Of a stretch of 64,000 nucleotides of DNA, positions 44,799 through 53,841 are shown one piece after another (within the stretch, counting starts at the first letter, position 1; the number at the start of each line of letters is the position of its first letter). The position numbers and the translations under genes were made by a program. The notes under the pieces are model-generated. The model was not told where the DNA came from. It worked only from the letters and a program-made list of their open reading frames with translations, and did not search any database. The stretch is from the NCBI RefSeq assembly GCF_900176425.1, contig NZ_FWXS01000006.1, positions 62,001-126,000 of the forward strand, given 5' to 3'. The DNA comes from Moheibacter sediminis. GTDB lineage: Bacteria > Bacteroidota > Bacteroidia > Flavobacteriales > Weeksellaceae.

Positions 44799-46772
44799 AT
44801 GAAGCAGCTGTTTGGGCTATTGTTTCTTTTAATATGCTTTTTCAATTTGGATGCACAAATCATTCAAAATAACCAAGACCAGAAAGCAGTTCAGGATTCC
44901 TTAAATGAATTCAGCAAACGTGAAGTTGCCAACGACAGCTTGGCGGTTCACAATCCTACTATTTTAGATTATAAATATTGGACGGAAAGAAATACCAAAC
45001 CAGAGGTCATCGACACGGCTTTGACAATCGAAAGTTTGTACAATCAGAATTTCACCCAAAAAGACGTTTTTGGAAAGATGTTCTTTCCCAATTTCGGGCA
45101 GACATTTAATCCGTTAGAATACGAAGAATCCAACCCAAGGATTCAATTATTGCCAACCGGAAAATCGTTCAACTATATTTATGCAGAAGACGTGAAATAC
45201 TACGATGTAAAAACACCGTCTACAGAATTCATTTATGAGAACGGATTGCGCGAAGGGCAATACCTTTCCACCACGTTTACGCACAACCTGACGCCTCAGT
45301 GGAATTATTCCGCACGTTACCGAGGACTTCGTTCAGTGGGTCGGTATGCGAACAGCTTGGCAGCAAATAATGCCTTTATTGCAACTCTTAGCCATCAATC
45401 TAAGAATGAAAGACTGAAAATCTGGACGCATTTCATGTCGCAAAATATAGACAACGAAGAAAACGGAGGGATTCAAAATCTCGACGAATTTGTGAAAGAC
45501 GACAGTTTAGGAACCACGAACCGCCAGAATATATTAGTCAATTTAGACTATACTGACACCGAATTTGATTCAAGAAGATTTCATGTGGGTTCGAGTTATG
45601 GTTTCTTTGGGAAGGCAAAATCAGATTCGTTGTCCACAGGTTCGCCCTTGCGGATTAAAAATGTTTTTACCTACGAAAAACAAAAATATTTACACAAGGA
45701 AAATACAGCCGAAGATTATTACCAAAGCGCAGTATTTATAGGATTGGGAAGGAGAAATCTCAGAAGTTTTGAGACTTTACAAAATACTTCCACATTGGAA
45801 TTTACCTGGGGCGAACGATTGCTTATCGAAGCCGGTTTCCGGTATGAAAATGTGAAACTATATTCACCCGATCCACTCACACAAGGGTTGGTCAATATTC
45901 CGCAACAAATGGAAGACCAGTTGATCGGTGGTATTGCGAAACTATATTTTGACTGGAATGAAAAAATTAAATTAAATGCCGATGCAGAATTCAAATCGGG
46001 AGAAATTTTTAAAAGCCAATACAACGTCAATGCAGTACTAGATATTCAGCCTATTGACGGTTACCATATCATCGGAGGTGCCTTGTTACAATCCGCTTAT
46101 CCGTCTCTAAATGTGATTTACAATCAAAGTTTCTACAAAGATTTTAATTATTACAACATCGGATTTGACAATACCAATACGCAAAAACTATTCGGGAAAA
46201 TTGATTTGGAGAAATTAAACACAGACGTCGAAGCCAGTTTGTATAATGTAGAAAAGTATGTGTATGTAGGCTCAGATTTCAGACCGCGACAATTGGACGG
46301 GAGCATTTCTCTTTTCCAGATCAAAGCCAATAATTTACTTACATACAAGAAATTCAATTTGAGAACCACCGTTCAATACCAAAAGGTAACCCAAAACGCA
46401 GCCTTCATGCCGTTGCCGGACTTGATTGCGAGAGCTTCTATTTACTGGCAGAGCAAAGTGTTTGACAATGCAGCAGAAGTCCAGATTGGTTTCAATGCCA
46501 ATTATTTTACAGAATTTGAATCGAGAGAATTCTTCCCGGTCATCAACGAATTCATGCTGCAAAGAACCAACACAGAAACGGGCATTCAGAAAATCGGAGG
46601 ATTCCCCATGTTAGACTTCTTCCTCAACATCAAAGTCGACCGTATGCGCATCTATCTGCGTGCCGACCATTTCAATACATTCTGGGGAGAAAACAATTAT
46701 TACAGCGCACCCAATACACCTTTCCGCGATTTCAAAATCCAGATGGGAGTGAAGTGGTATTTGTTTACTTAA
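44799..46772 (+). CDS. Putative outer-membrane porin
   Basis: 657 residues from ATG 44799 (MKQLFGLLFLLICFFNLDAQ), a clean signal peptide. An earlier in-frame start would read through the SusCD terminator and promoter. The mature protein has alternating aromatic/polar strands throughout (e.g. FNYIYAEDVKYYDV, RFHVGSSYGFFGK, LNADAEFKSGEIFKSQYN) and ends FQIQ/KIQMGVKWYLFT. A terminal aromatic beta strand is typical of outer-membrane barrels. Matches the flavobacterial 'putative porin' family in style; substrate unknown. Followed after 10 bp by the CDP-alcohol phosphatidyltransferase gene. Confidence 0.8.
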   Translation: MKQLFGLLFLLICFFNLDAQIIQNNQDQKAVQDSLNEFSKREVANDSLAVHNPTILDYKYWTERNTKPEVIDTALTIESLYNQNFTQKDVFGKMFFPNFGQTFNPLEYEESNPRIQLLPTGKSFNYIYAEDVKYYDVKTPSTEFIYENGLREGQYLSTTFTHNLTPQWNYSARYRGLRSVGRYANSLAANNAFIATLSHQSKNERLKIWTHFMSQNIDNEENGGIQNLDEFVKDDSLGTTNRQNILVNLDYTDTEFDSRRFHVGSSYGFFGKAKSDSLSTGSPLRIKNVFTYEKQKYLHKENTAEDYYQSAVFIGLGRRNLRSFETLQNTSTLEFTWGERLLIEAGFRYENVKLYSPDPLTQGLVNIPQQMEDQLIGGIAKLYFDWNEKIKLNADAEFKSGEIFKSQYNVNAVLDIQPIDGYHIIGGALLQSAYPSLNVIYNQSFYKDFNYYNIGFDNTNTQKLFGKIDLEKLNTDVEASLYNVEKYVYVGSDFRPRQLDGSISLFQIKANNLLTYKKFNLRTTVQYQKVTQNAAFMPLPDLIARASIYWQSKVFDNAAEVQIGFNANYFTEFESREFFPVINEFMLQRTNTETGIQKIGGFPMLDFFLNIKVDRMRIYLRADHFNTFWGENNYYSAPNTPFRDFKIQMGVKWYLFT

Positions 46773-46782
46773 TATTTGTCAA

Positions 46783-47385
46783 TTGAAATCTATTCCATGG
46801 TTATTGATTATATTCCGGTTGCTTTGCACACCTATTATACTTTTAATAGCTTATAAATTTAAGGAAGAAAGCACTATCTGGGTTTTATTATTAATGTATC
46901 TTGGTTTTATTTCTGATATCTTTGATGGAATTATAGCCAGAAGATTAAACGTTTCAACAAAATTATTACGACGAGCCGACAGCCAGGTAGATCTATTATT
47001 TTGGATATCCATTGGTTTTTCTATTTGGATGATTTATCCTGAATTCATTAATGAAAATAAATGGTTTATTTTACCTTTATTTATATTAGAAGGAACAATT
47101 TATCTCATTAGTTTTCTGAAATTTAAAAAGGAAATTTCAACACATTCTTATCTGTCTAAACTTTGGGGAATTACACTTTTACTTGTTTTTACATCTATTT
47201 TAGGATTTCAGGAAATGGGATTCTTCTTTTATCTGTGTGTCATAGTTGGGATGATTTCACAAATAGATGTTATATTGATTGTATTAATTTTACCTCAATG
47301 GAATCACGATATACCAAGCTCATATCATGCTTACTTAATTCGAAAAAGTAAACCATTCAAAAAATGGAAGCTATTTAATAGCTAA
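46783..47385 (+). CDS. CDP-alcohol phosphatidyltransferase family protein
   Basis: 200 residues starting at TTG 46783. Integral membrane protein with the family motif D-x2-D-G-x2-A-R-x8-G-x3-D-x3-D, seen here as DIFDGIIAR, then eight residues, then LRRADSQVD. The conserved Gly before RRAD is Leu, while all four metal-binding Asp are kept. Members make phospholipid head groups from CDP-diacylglycerol. The altered motif leaves the substrate open. Probably co-transcribed with the porin. Confidence 0.8.
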   Translation: MKSIPWLLIIFRLLCTPIILLIAYKFKEESTIWVLLLMYLGFISDIFDGIIARRLNVSTKLLRRADSQVDLLFWISIGFSIWMIYPEFINENKWFILPLFILEGTIYLISFLKFKKEISTHSYLSKLWGITLLLVFTSILGFQEMGFFFYLCVIVGMISQIDVILIVLILPQWNHDIPSSYHAYLIRKSKPFKKWKLFNS

Positions 47386-47390
47386 CTATT

Positions 47391-48059
47391 TTAGAACTCC
47401 TCAAACCCATAATGGCCGATGATTTCATAATGAAACAAAACATCTTCGAGCACTTGTCCGCCGCCGATGTTGTGGACGATTTTGAAACGTTTCCCGTCTT
47501 TGGATTTTTTATCAACGACCATGCCGATGTGTGTCATTCCGTTGATGAGTCTCCAGCAGACGATGTCGCCCGGTAGGTAATCATCTGCATAATCCGTCAT
47601 CGGTTTTTCCTGTCCAAATCTGGAAAAATAAACCATCAGATTAGGTACACGGCGGTGGTCGATGTTGGTATCGGGCTTGGAAAGTCCCCAAGTTTTGGGA
47701 TAAAGATTGAAATTAGCTTTCATATCTTCGTGCACCAATTGCTGCAAATCCACACCCAATTTTCTGTAAGTGCGAATTACCACATCGGTACAAACTCCTT
47801 TGTCGGCAGGCACATCACCGTTCGGATAATCAATACTGAAATAAGCCGGATCGTAATCGATGCTCGGATCCACGATAGATAAAGCTGCGTCCGAAATTTT
47901 CTTTTGCTTCGGGGTTAAATTTGTTTCTTGTTGAGGGATTTCAGCAGATTTAGCAAGCGTTTTAATTTCTGCTTCATTATAAGAATCATGGGATGTAACT
48001 TCCAGCTTGCAACTTATCAACCCAACTGCAATTACTCCTAAAACAAAAACCTTTTTCAT
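47391..48059 (-). CDS. DUF1287 lipoprotein
   Basis: 222 residues. Lipobox VGLISC (Cys near residue 17). The DUF1287 (YijF-like) core follows: YDPAYFSIDYPNGDVPADKG with VCTDVVIRTYRKLGVDLQQLVHEDM, and the C-terminal DIVCWRLINGMTHIGMVVD and HNIGGG. The Cys/Asp/His arrangement resembles NlpC/P60-type peptidases, but activity is unproven. Monocistronic, ending 6 bp from the convergent phosphatidyltransferase gene. Confidence 0.85.
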   Translation of the reverse strand: MKKVFVLGVIAVGLISCKLEVTSHDSYNEAEIKTLAKSAEIPQQETNLTPKQKKISDAALSIVDPSIDYDPAYFSIDYPNGDVPADKGVCTDVVIRTYRKLGVDLQQLVHEDMKANFNLYPKTWGLSKPDTNIDHRRVPNLMVYFSRFGQEKPMTDYADDYLPGDIVCWRLINGMTHIGMVVDKKSKDGKRFKIVHNIGGGQVLEDVLFHYEIIGHYGFEEF

Positions 48060-48118
48060 TTAATCAAAATTTATGAATTCTAAAATTACATCCGGTATAC
48101 ATCTTCCGAGCTACGTCA

Positions 48119-48688
48119 TCATTTCTTATCCAACCTTTCCCAATACCCTTCAAACTCTTTAAAAACAGCAGCGGGCAAATCCTCCGGATTGAAATCATAC
48201 ATATCGTACATCGGATCATAATTCGTTTCCGCTGTATTTTCGATTCGGTAAAATTTATTTTTGTAGATCAAAAGCAAAACCACACTGAGTTGTGTGTCTA
48301 TATCACCTTTCGGATGTTTCGAATATACAAACAGCACATCTGCCTGCCCGTCCTTATCCGCATCGAAAAACGATTTCCTCGCATCCCATACCGAAGTCAT
48401 GATTCCTTTTTCAGCAACTGTCTGCTCGGAAGTCACTTTCCACTCGCCATTCACTTTTTTGAACTGCTGTATGTACAGCTCATCTTGTCCTGAATTGTGT
48501 TCATTCTTAGAAAATACAAAATAGTTTTCCTCTTGGGGTGTCAAAATGTTCTCCACCTGCAAAACGCGTTTTCCTTTGTATGGAAATCCGGAGTTTTCGA
48601 AATTTTCTTTGTTGACAGAGGTATTGGTGATTTGTGCAAAGACAAAACTGAATAGGAATAAAGCGGGCATTAGAAATGTTTGTTTCAT
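48119..48688 (-). CDS. Secreted protein, possibly M949_RS01915-type
   Basis: 189 residues with a signal peptide (ends VFAQ). A calcium-loop-like FFDADKDGQADVLFVYSKH in the middle and a conserved C-terminal region (DFNPEDLPAAVFKEFEGYWERL) resemble the flavobacterial M949_RS01915 family associated with surface polysaccharide. This is recognition by style and not certain. Monocistronic. Confidence 0.6.
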   Translation of the reverse strand: MKQTFLMPALFLFSFVFAQITNTSVNKENFENSGFPYKGKRVLQVENILTPQEENYFVFSKNEHNSGQDELYIQQFKKVNGEWKVTSEQTVAEKGIMTSVWDARKSFFDADKDGQADVLFVYSKHPKGDIDTQLSVVLLLIYKNKFYRIENTAETNYDPMYDMYDFNPEDLPAAVFKEFEGYWERLDKK

Positions 48689-48744
48689 CTGAAAAAATTA
48701 ATTCAGATAAAAGTAAAGATTTTTTTGTTTCAGAATATTTGATG

Positions 48745-49239
48745 TTAATTCTTTTTAGCTTGACCTACCCAATTGGGAGCGTTGTTAATTGTCTGTCGTA
48801 ATAACAAGTTTAACTGAGCGGAATGGTGTTGAATGTGTCTGATGTTATAAATCAAAATTTCAAATTGAGAATAATTTTTGTATTCATTGATCCATCTTTG
48901 GTTTAATTTCTCGCTTGTCAGCTCTGATATTATCAGGTTTGCCTTTTTTCGACAATGCTCTAAGTAAGAAAGCACTTCAGTTTTGGTGTAAGTTCTATCT
49001 GGCAACTTTCCTGTTGGGTCAAATTCTGAAAATGTAAAAGGTGGGGGTGGAGTAAATTTGCTTGGTTCGGTCGTTAAGTAATAATCTGTCCAAAAAATAC
49101 AATGGTAGCAATCATACCAAAATCGTATTTCCGTGTCCCAATTTTCGTCCGGACACATCGTAATTGCATTTTCAAGCATGTCAAGACTGGCGCCAAATTG
49201 ACTCCAAATGGATTCTTTTATTGATTTGGAATTGTCCAT
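48745..49239 (-). CDS. DinB-like protein
   Basis: 164 residues, cytoplasmic. Four-helix-bundle DinB/YfiT-type pattern. An N-terminal SIWSQFGASLDMLENAI helix, WYDCYHCIFWTDYYL supplying a histidine, and ILIYNIRHIQHHSAQLNLLLRQ supplying two or three further histidines for the metal site. Members are thiol-dependent transferases; the substrate is unknown. Confidence 0.85.
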   Translation of the reverse strand: MDNSKSIKESIWSQFGASLDMLENAITMCPDENWDTEIRFWYDCYHCIFWTDYYLTTEPSKFTPPPPFTFSEFDPTGKLPDRTYTKTEVLSYLEHCRKKANLIISELTSEKLNQRWINEYKNYSQFEILIYNIRHIQHHSAQLNLLLRQTINNAPNWVGQAKKN

Positions 49240-49272
49240 ATTTTAAATAATATTTATCTGGGTGTTATACAA

Positions 49273-49662
49273 TCATCCCTCTTTCAAAGCATCGAGCCAA
49301 TCTTGTTCTATGCGTACGATCTTTTTATTTTCGGGATTCATCATGATCCATTTTGTTCTTGAATCTACGACCAGTTCGCCGTTTTTATAGAATTCAACTT
49401 TACGCGGCTGACGGATTCCTTCAGGGTTTTCAGGGTAAGTTCTCAGGATTAATTCGTCACCTAAATAAATCTGTTTTTTGTATTGTATATGATGATCCAC
49501 CAAAAACCAGATGTTTGCGGAATGTTTGGTTTTATGTTTTTCCAGATCCCAATGTTCAGCCGCAATCATTTCTACCCAAGCAACAAACTGCACGTTATTT
49601 ACATGGTTGTTTTTGTCTAAATGTTCAGCGGTGATTTTGATTTCTTTTTCGTGGATAAGCAT
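49273..49662 (-). CDS. Acyl-CoA thioesterase, hotdog fold
   Basis: 129 residues of the 4HBT family. The catalytic-region pattern AEHLDKNNHVNNVQFVAWVEM near the N-terminus and a central HIQYKKQIYLGDELILRTYP strand-helix follow the FcbC/YbgC type. It hydrolyses small acyl-CoA thioesters, and the preferred acyl chain cannot be told. Monocistronic, upstream of the DinB gene. Confidence 0.85.
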   Translation of the reverse strand: MLIHEKEIKITAEHLDKNNHVNNVQFVAWVEMIAAEHWDLEKHKTKHSANIWFLVDHHIQYKKQIYLGDELILRTYPENPEGIRQPRKVEFYKNGELVVDSRTKWIMMNPENKKIVRIEQDWLDALKEG

Positions 49663-49719
49663 AATAAATTTTTAAATAAGGAAACGAATGATTTCGGTCT
49701 GGAATAGATTTTAAAATCT

Positions 49720-50733
49720 TCAAATTTCCAAATTTTCAAATTGAGAAACATCATCCAAAATATCGATCAATTCACTCAAATTATCAGAAGTAACCAGTTT
49801 TTGTCGGTAAGGCTTGAAATGCGAAACCCCTTTGAAATAATTGGTGTAGTGCATGCGTGTTTCGAGAATTCCGGTGCGTTCGCCTTTCCATTCACAAGCC
49901 CAAGTCAGGTGGTTTTTGGCTGCTTCGGCACGTTCTGCTAAAGTCGGATCGGGTAAATGTTCGCCCGTTTTTAAGAAATGTTTGATTTGGTTAAAAATCC
50001 AAGGGTTTCCGATGGCAGCGCGACCAATCATGATGCCGTCAACGCCGTATTTTTTTTTGTATTCCAAAGCTTTTTCAGGCGAATCGATATCGCCATTTCC
50101 GAAAATAGGAATTTCAATGTTTGGGTTGGCCTTCACTTTGGCGATTTCTGTCCAGTCAGCTTCACCTTTGTACATCTGCGCACGTGTTCGTCCGTGGATG
50201 GAAAGTGCTTTGATGCCCGTTTCCTGCAAACGTTCCGCAACTTCCTGAATGTTGATAGAATCATTGTCCCAACCCAAACGGGTTTTCACGGTAACCGGAA
50301 GATGTGTGCTTTCAATCACAGCTTTGGTCAAGCGAACCATCAAATCAATGTCTTTCAAAACACCGGCTCCGGCTCCTTTACAAACGACTTTTTTTACCGG
50401 ACAACCGAAATTGATGTCCACCAAATCAGGCTGTACAGTCTCCACAATTTTTGCAGAAAGAGCCATAGCTTCTTCATCTCCGCCAAAAATCTGAATACCA
50501 ACGGGTCTTTCATAATCGAAGATGTCCAGTTTTTTGCGGCTTTTGATGGCGTCGCGAATCAATCCTTCCGAAGAAATAAATTCAGAATACATCAAATCCG
50601 CACCGTGAATTTTACACAAACGGCGAAACGGCGGATCGCTCACGTCTTCCATGGGCGCAAGCAACAAAGGAAATTTCGGTAATTCTATGTTTCCGATTTT
50701 TGGCAAAATGAAATTTTTTGCAAAGATAAGCAT
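49720..50733 (-). CDS. dusB: tRNA-dihydrouridine synthase (DusB-like)
   Basis: 337 residues. FMN enzyme reducing uridine to dihydrouridine in tRNA. FMN-binding PLLLAPMEDVSDPPFRRLC at the N-terminus, the catalytic-cysteine motif NFGCPVKKVVCKGAGAGVL, SIHGRTRAQMYKG, and the FMN-phosphate region FGNGDIDSPEKA with GIMIGRAAIGNPWIF are in place. Monocistronic; the degraded toxin-antitoxin remnant lies behind its promoter region. Confidence 0.94.
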   Translation of the reverse strand: MLIFAKNFILPKIGNIELPKFPLLLAPMEDVSDPPFRRLCKIHGADLMYSEFISSEGLIRDAIKSRKKLDIFDYERPVGIQIFGGDEEAMALSAKIVETVQPDLVDINFGCPVKKVVCKGAGAGVLKDIDLMVRLTKAVIESTHLPVTVKTRLGWDNDSINIQEVAERLQETGIKALSIHGRTRAQMYKGEADWTEIAKVKANPNIEIPIFGNGDIDSPEKALEYKKKYGVDGIMIGRAAIGNPWIFNQIKHFLKTGEHLPDPTLAERAEAAKNHLTWACEWKGERTGILETRMHYTNYFKGVSHFKPYRQKLVTSDNLSELIDILDDVSQFENLEI

Positions 50734-50814
50734 TCAAAAATTTAAAAATAATTGATGTCAATTGTATTATATATTTATTACAAATTAAATAAAAATCTAT
50801 ACAAACATCTTTAG

Positions 50815-50979
50815 GGAAATGCAAAAGCGGAAAACAGAAGCGTCAACAATTATATAGAAACTTTGCTTTGGTATAGCTTTGGTTTTAGAGCGCCAAATGC
50901 TGTGGCATTGGCTGCGATTTAGCAAGTTCAGGATCATATGGAGGGAAAAATAAGATTAGACAGGGGAGTCTCTTTGTGA
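50815..50979 (+). pseudogene. Remnant of an antitoxin gene (RelB-like, upstream of a YafQ-type toxin)
   Basis: The frame starting in the stretch GNAKAENRSVNNYIETLL has the look of the helix common in Bacteroidota type II antitoxins. It is followed by FRAPNAVALAAI, then an in-frame TAG, then QVQDHMEGKI matching the usual 'IEE(V/A)xxGK' tail. There is no start codon and one internal stop, so it is not functional. Identification is by pattern only, made more likely by the toxin fragment immediately downstream. Confidence 0.5.
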
Positions 50980-50987
50980 ATATTTGA

Positions 50988-51170
50988 ATAGGATTGTTGA
51001 AAAGGGGTGGCGTTTCCGCAATTCCTCCCGAAATGAATCCTCACAAATTAAAAGGGAATTACAAAAGTATGTTAGAATGCCAGATACAGCCTGATTTGTT
51101 AATCATCTGGTTACAGATTGACGAACCGACGCAAGAAATTCGTTTAGGCTCTCATTCAGAATTGTTTTGA
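50988..51170 (+). pseudogene. Remnant of a YafQ/RelE-type mRNA interferase toxin
   Basis: A 60-codon open frame without a plausible start: TGA stops lie just upstream. It ends in the family's C-terminal half: HKLKGNYKSMLECQIQPD, LLIIWLQID, then RLGSHSELF and TGA. These match the YafQ pattern (H-x-L-x-G-x-(Y/W)-x-x-x-x-E-C-H-I-x-P-D-W and the terminal GTHSDLF). The catalytic His of ECH and the Trp of PDW are altered (ECQ, PDL). The N-terminal half is missing or frame-broken, so the locus is decayed. Confidence 0.72.
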
Positions 51171-51181
51171 TTTAAATCAAT

Positions 51182-51189
51182 TACTTTTG
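51182..51189 (+). promoter_or_regulatory. -7 element of the ATP synthase accessory genes
   Basis: TACTTTTG, exact TAnnTTTG match. It places the transcript start downstream of the TTG at 51187, so the ATG at 51214 is the likely start. Confidence 0.6.
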
Positions 51190-51213
51190 CAGAATTATTT
51201 CATTAAGAAAAAC

Positions 51214-51435
51214 ATGTCAGAAGAACGCAAAAACAAACCGGTCAATAAATACCTGCAGCTGACAAGCATAGCTTTTCAGATGATGGCGATTATGTTGGTC
51301 TTCATCTGGCTTGGTAGAAAGGCAGATGAAAATTGGAATTCGTCAGCAACAAATTATTACACTTTGTTAGGCACTTTGGTTGGATTGGGCATTTCTCTTT
51401 ATTTAATTTTGAAGCAATTAAAAAATATCAAATGA
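51214..51435 (+). CDS. AtpZ/AtpI-family ATP synthase accessory membrane protein
   Basis: 73 residues from ATG 51214 (MSEERKNKPVNKYLQLT). Two helices: IAFQMMAIMLVFIWLGRKADE and YYTLLGTLVGLGISLYLILKQL, with the short charged loop typical of AtpZ/AtpI. Such proteins help assemble the c-ring or carry Mg2+. First gene of the ATP synthase cluster. Confidence 0.85.
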   Translation: MSEERKNKPVNKYLQLTSIAFQMMAIMLVFIWLGRKADENWNSSATNYYTLLGTLVGLGISLYLILKQLKNIK

Positions 51436-51466
51436 CATTCATTTGATTTAAAATTATGATTTATAG

Positions 51467-51865
51467 ATGAAAGATTTCATTACCGCATTTTATTACGTAT
51501 TGTATTTTATGGGAATCGAAGCACTGCATTTTGCATTTATGCGTTTCGTATTAGAATCTGAAACGGACTTCATGCCGATTTATAAATTTACCACTTTCAT
51601 CCTCGCGCTTGTACTTGCAATCGTGGTTCAATTGAATATGATTGCCAAAAACTATATCGGGTTTTTATTTCTGTTCGTAATGGGTTTGAAACTATTTGTT
51701 GCAAAGATTTTCATGGACAGACAAGAGCAGTTGGGCGATTCTGAATTTAAATTTAGTTTCGTAGTTTTGTATCTTATTAGTTTAGTTTTGATTACAGTTT
51801 TTCTGGTTAAACTTTTAAAACAAGCGGAAAATGATAAAAAGCAGAAAAATACGTTTCCGAATTAA
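51467..51865 (+). CDS. Four-helix membrane protein between atpZ/I and atpB (DUF6168-like)
   Basis: 132 residues, four predicted membrane helices. It sits where AtpI sits in many ATP synthase operons, and in this order it corresponds to the flavobacterial DUF6168 proteins. A role in ATP synthase assembly is inferred only from position. Confidence 0.65.
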   Translation: MKDFITAFYYVLYFMGIEALHFAFMRFVLESETDFMPIYKFTTFILALVLAIVVQLNMIAKNYIGFLFLFVMGLKLFVAKIFMDRQEQLGDSEFKFSFVVLYLISLVLITVFLVKLLKQAENDKKQKNTFPN

Positions 51866-51877
51866 TAAAATTAGGTT

Positions 51878-51885
51878 TACTTTTG
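51878..51885 (+). promoter_or_regulatory. -7 element of atpB and the downstream atp genes
   Basis: TACTTTTG, exact TAnnTTTG match, 18 nt before the ATG at 51904. Confidence 0.6.
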
Positions 51886-51903
51886 CACCCAAAATTGAGT
51901 TAA

Positions 51904-53022
51904 ATGAAAACCCCGATAGGTAAATTCTTTACTTTCATTCTTTTAATATTCGCTTTTTCGTTTTCTATGGCGGAAAATCCTCATGCACCAGAAGCAGCAA
52001 CTCATGTTGATGAGAAGGCGCAGCGTAGAACTGAAATTCAGGCTGATATAGAGCATCACTTACAAGATTCTCATTTCTATGGGATTTTCGGTGACAAAGA
52101 AAAAGGAGTTTATTATGGCTTTCCGCTTCCGGTTATCCTAATTGATAATGGATTGAAGGTTTTCAGTTCATCTGAATTTGATCATGGTAAGAAATTGGTT
52201 GAAAAAGACGGAATTTTCTACAAATTGTATCACAACAAAATTTATAAAACTGATGCGCAAGGAACCATCAATTATGATGAGCACCACCACGCTATGAATG
52301 AAAAACCTTTGGATTTTTCAATTACTAAAAACGTATTCAACATCATTTTGACAGGAGTTATTTTGTTATTGCTTTTCGGAGCAATGGCAAAAGGATATAG
52401 AAAATCAATGGTTCCTAAAGGAGTTTCAAGCTTCTTAGAGCCGATTGTATTATATGTAAAAGATGAAATCGCAATTCCAAACATCGGAGAAAAACATTAC
52501 AAAAAATTCATGGGCTTTTTGCTTACGGTATTTTTCTTCGTTTGGTTTTTGAATATGTTGGGTATATCTCCATTAGCAGCAAATGTCACAGGAAGTGTTG
52601 CGGTTACTTTTGCATTGGCTTTGATCGTTTTGATCATTACTTTGGCAAAAGGAGGGAAAACTTATTGGTTGCATATTTTTGATCCATTGGGAAATACTAT
52701 GCCTTGGATTGCAAAAATTCCTTTGTACATTTTGTTGATTCCAATTGAGATCTTAGGGATTTTTATCAAACCATTTTCATTGATGATTCGTTTGTATGCA
52801 AACATTACAGCAGGTCACTATGTTATGATGGGATTGTTGGGGATTATTTTCATTGAGAGAAGTATAGGAATGAGTTCATTCTCTTTCGTACTTGCTTTTG
52901 TGATTTTTATAATAGAATTCTTTGTGGCATTATTGCAAGCTTACATCTTTACAATGTTAGCATCATTGTATTTCGGATTTGCAGTACAGGAACATCATCA
53001 CGACCACGAAGAAGCGCATTAA
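51904..53022 (+). CDS. atpB: ATP synthase subunit a
   Basis: 372 residues, longer than the E. coli subunit (271), owing to a long N-terminal extension with a signal-like segment followed by a His/Glu-rich soluble region (VDEKAQRRTEIQADIEHHL). The last part has five helices and the essential stator arginine in SLMIRLYANITAGHYVMM. It forms the proton channel with the c-ring. Next gene is atpE, 33 bp on. Confidence 0.95.
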   Translation: MKTPIGKFFTFILLIFAFSFSMAENPHAPEAATHVDEKAQRRTEIQADIEHHLQDSHFYGIFGDKEKGVYYGFPLPVILIDNGLKVFSSSEFDHGKKLVEKDGIFYKLYHNKIYKTDAQGTINYDEHHHAMNEKPLDFSITKNVFNIILTGVILLLLFGAMAKGYRKSMVPKGVSSFLEPIVLYVKDEIAIPNIGEKHYKKFMGFLLTVFFFVWFLNMLGISPLAANVTGSVAVTFALALIVLIITLAKGGKTYWLHIFDPLGNTMPWIAKIPLYILLIPIEILGIFIKPFSLMIRLYANITAGHYVMMGLLGIIFIERSIGMSSFSFVLAFVIFIIEFFVALLQAYIFTMLASLYFGFAVQEHHHDHEEAH

Positions 53023-53037
53023 TTAGAAATTGTTTAA

Positions 53038-53256
<219 letters not shown>

Positions 53257-53337
53257 AAATTTAGAATCCACTGTCAACGGTTGGTTGCAGTGGGTTTTAT
53301 TCTTAAAAAGTATTAAATAAGATAAATTAAAAATATA

Positions 53338-53838
53338 ATGGAGAAATTAATAAATGATTTTTCATTTGGATTGTTTTTTTGGCAAGTAATCTTGTTCTTG
53401 TTGTTTCTTTTCTTATTGAGAAAATTTGCATGGAAACCAATTTTAGGTGCAGTTAACGAAAGAGAAAAATCAATCGAAACGGCTTTGAACGAAGCAAAAA
53501 AAGCACGAGAAGAAATGGCTTTCTTGAAATCTGAAAATGACAAGATTTTAAAAGAGGCAAAAATCGAGCGTGATGCCATTTTGAAAGAAGCAAGAGAAAT
53601 GCGTGACGGAATCGTTGGAAAAGCAAAAGAAACTGCGCAAATTGAAGCAGATCGTTTAGTGGAAAATGCAAAAGCAGCTATCCAAAACGAAAAAGCAGCA
53701 GCGATGACTGAATTGAAAAATCAGATTGCACAGCTTTCTATCGAAGTTGCTGAAAAAGTGCTTAAGAAAGAATTGAGCGACAAATCAGCACAAGAAGCAT
53801 TGGCAAAAGAAATGATTAACGAAGCTAAATTAAACTAA
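53338..53838 (+). CDS. atpF: ATP synthase subunit b
   Basis: 166 residues: one N-terminal helix (LFFWQVILFLLFLFLLRKFAW), then a long charged coiled coil (EREKSIETALNEAKKAREEM to the end). Peripheral stalk linking the membrane sector to F1. Confidence 0.95.
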   Translation: MEKLINDFSFGLFFWQVILFLLFLFLLRKFAWKPILGAVNEREKSIETALNEAKKAREEMAFLKSENDKILKEAKIERDAILKEAREMRDGIVGKAKETAQIEADRLVENAKAAIQNEKAAAMTELKNQIAQLSIEVAEKVLKKELSDKSAQEALAKEMINEAKLN

Positions 53839-53841
53839 ATC

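Noticed and set aside
49978-50682. A 234-codon plus-strand frame opposite dusB
   Set aside because: It lies entirely antisense to a confident dusB gene, has no recognisable domain and reads as composition-driven sequence.
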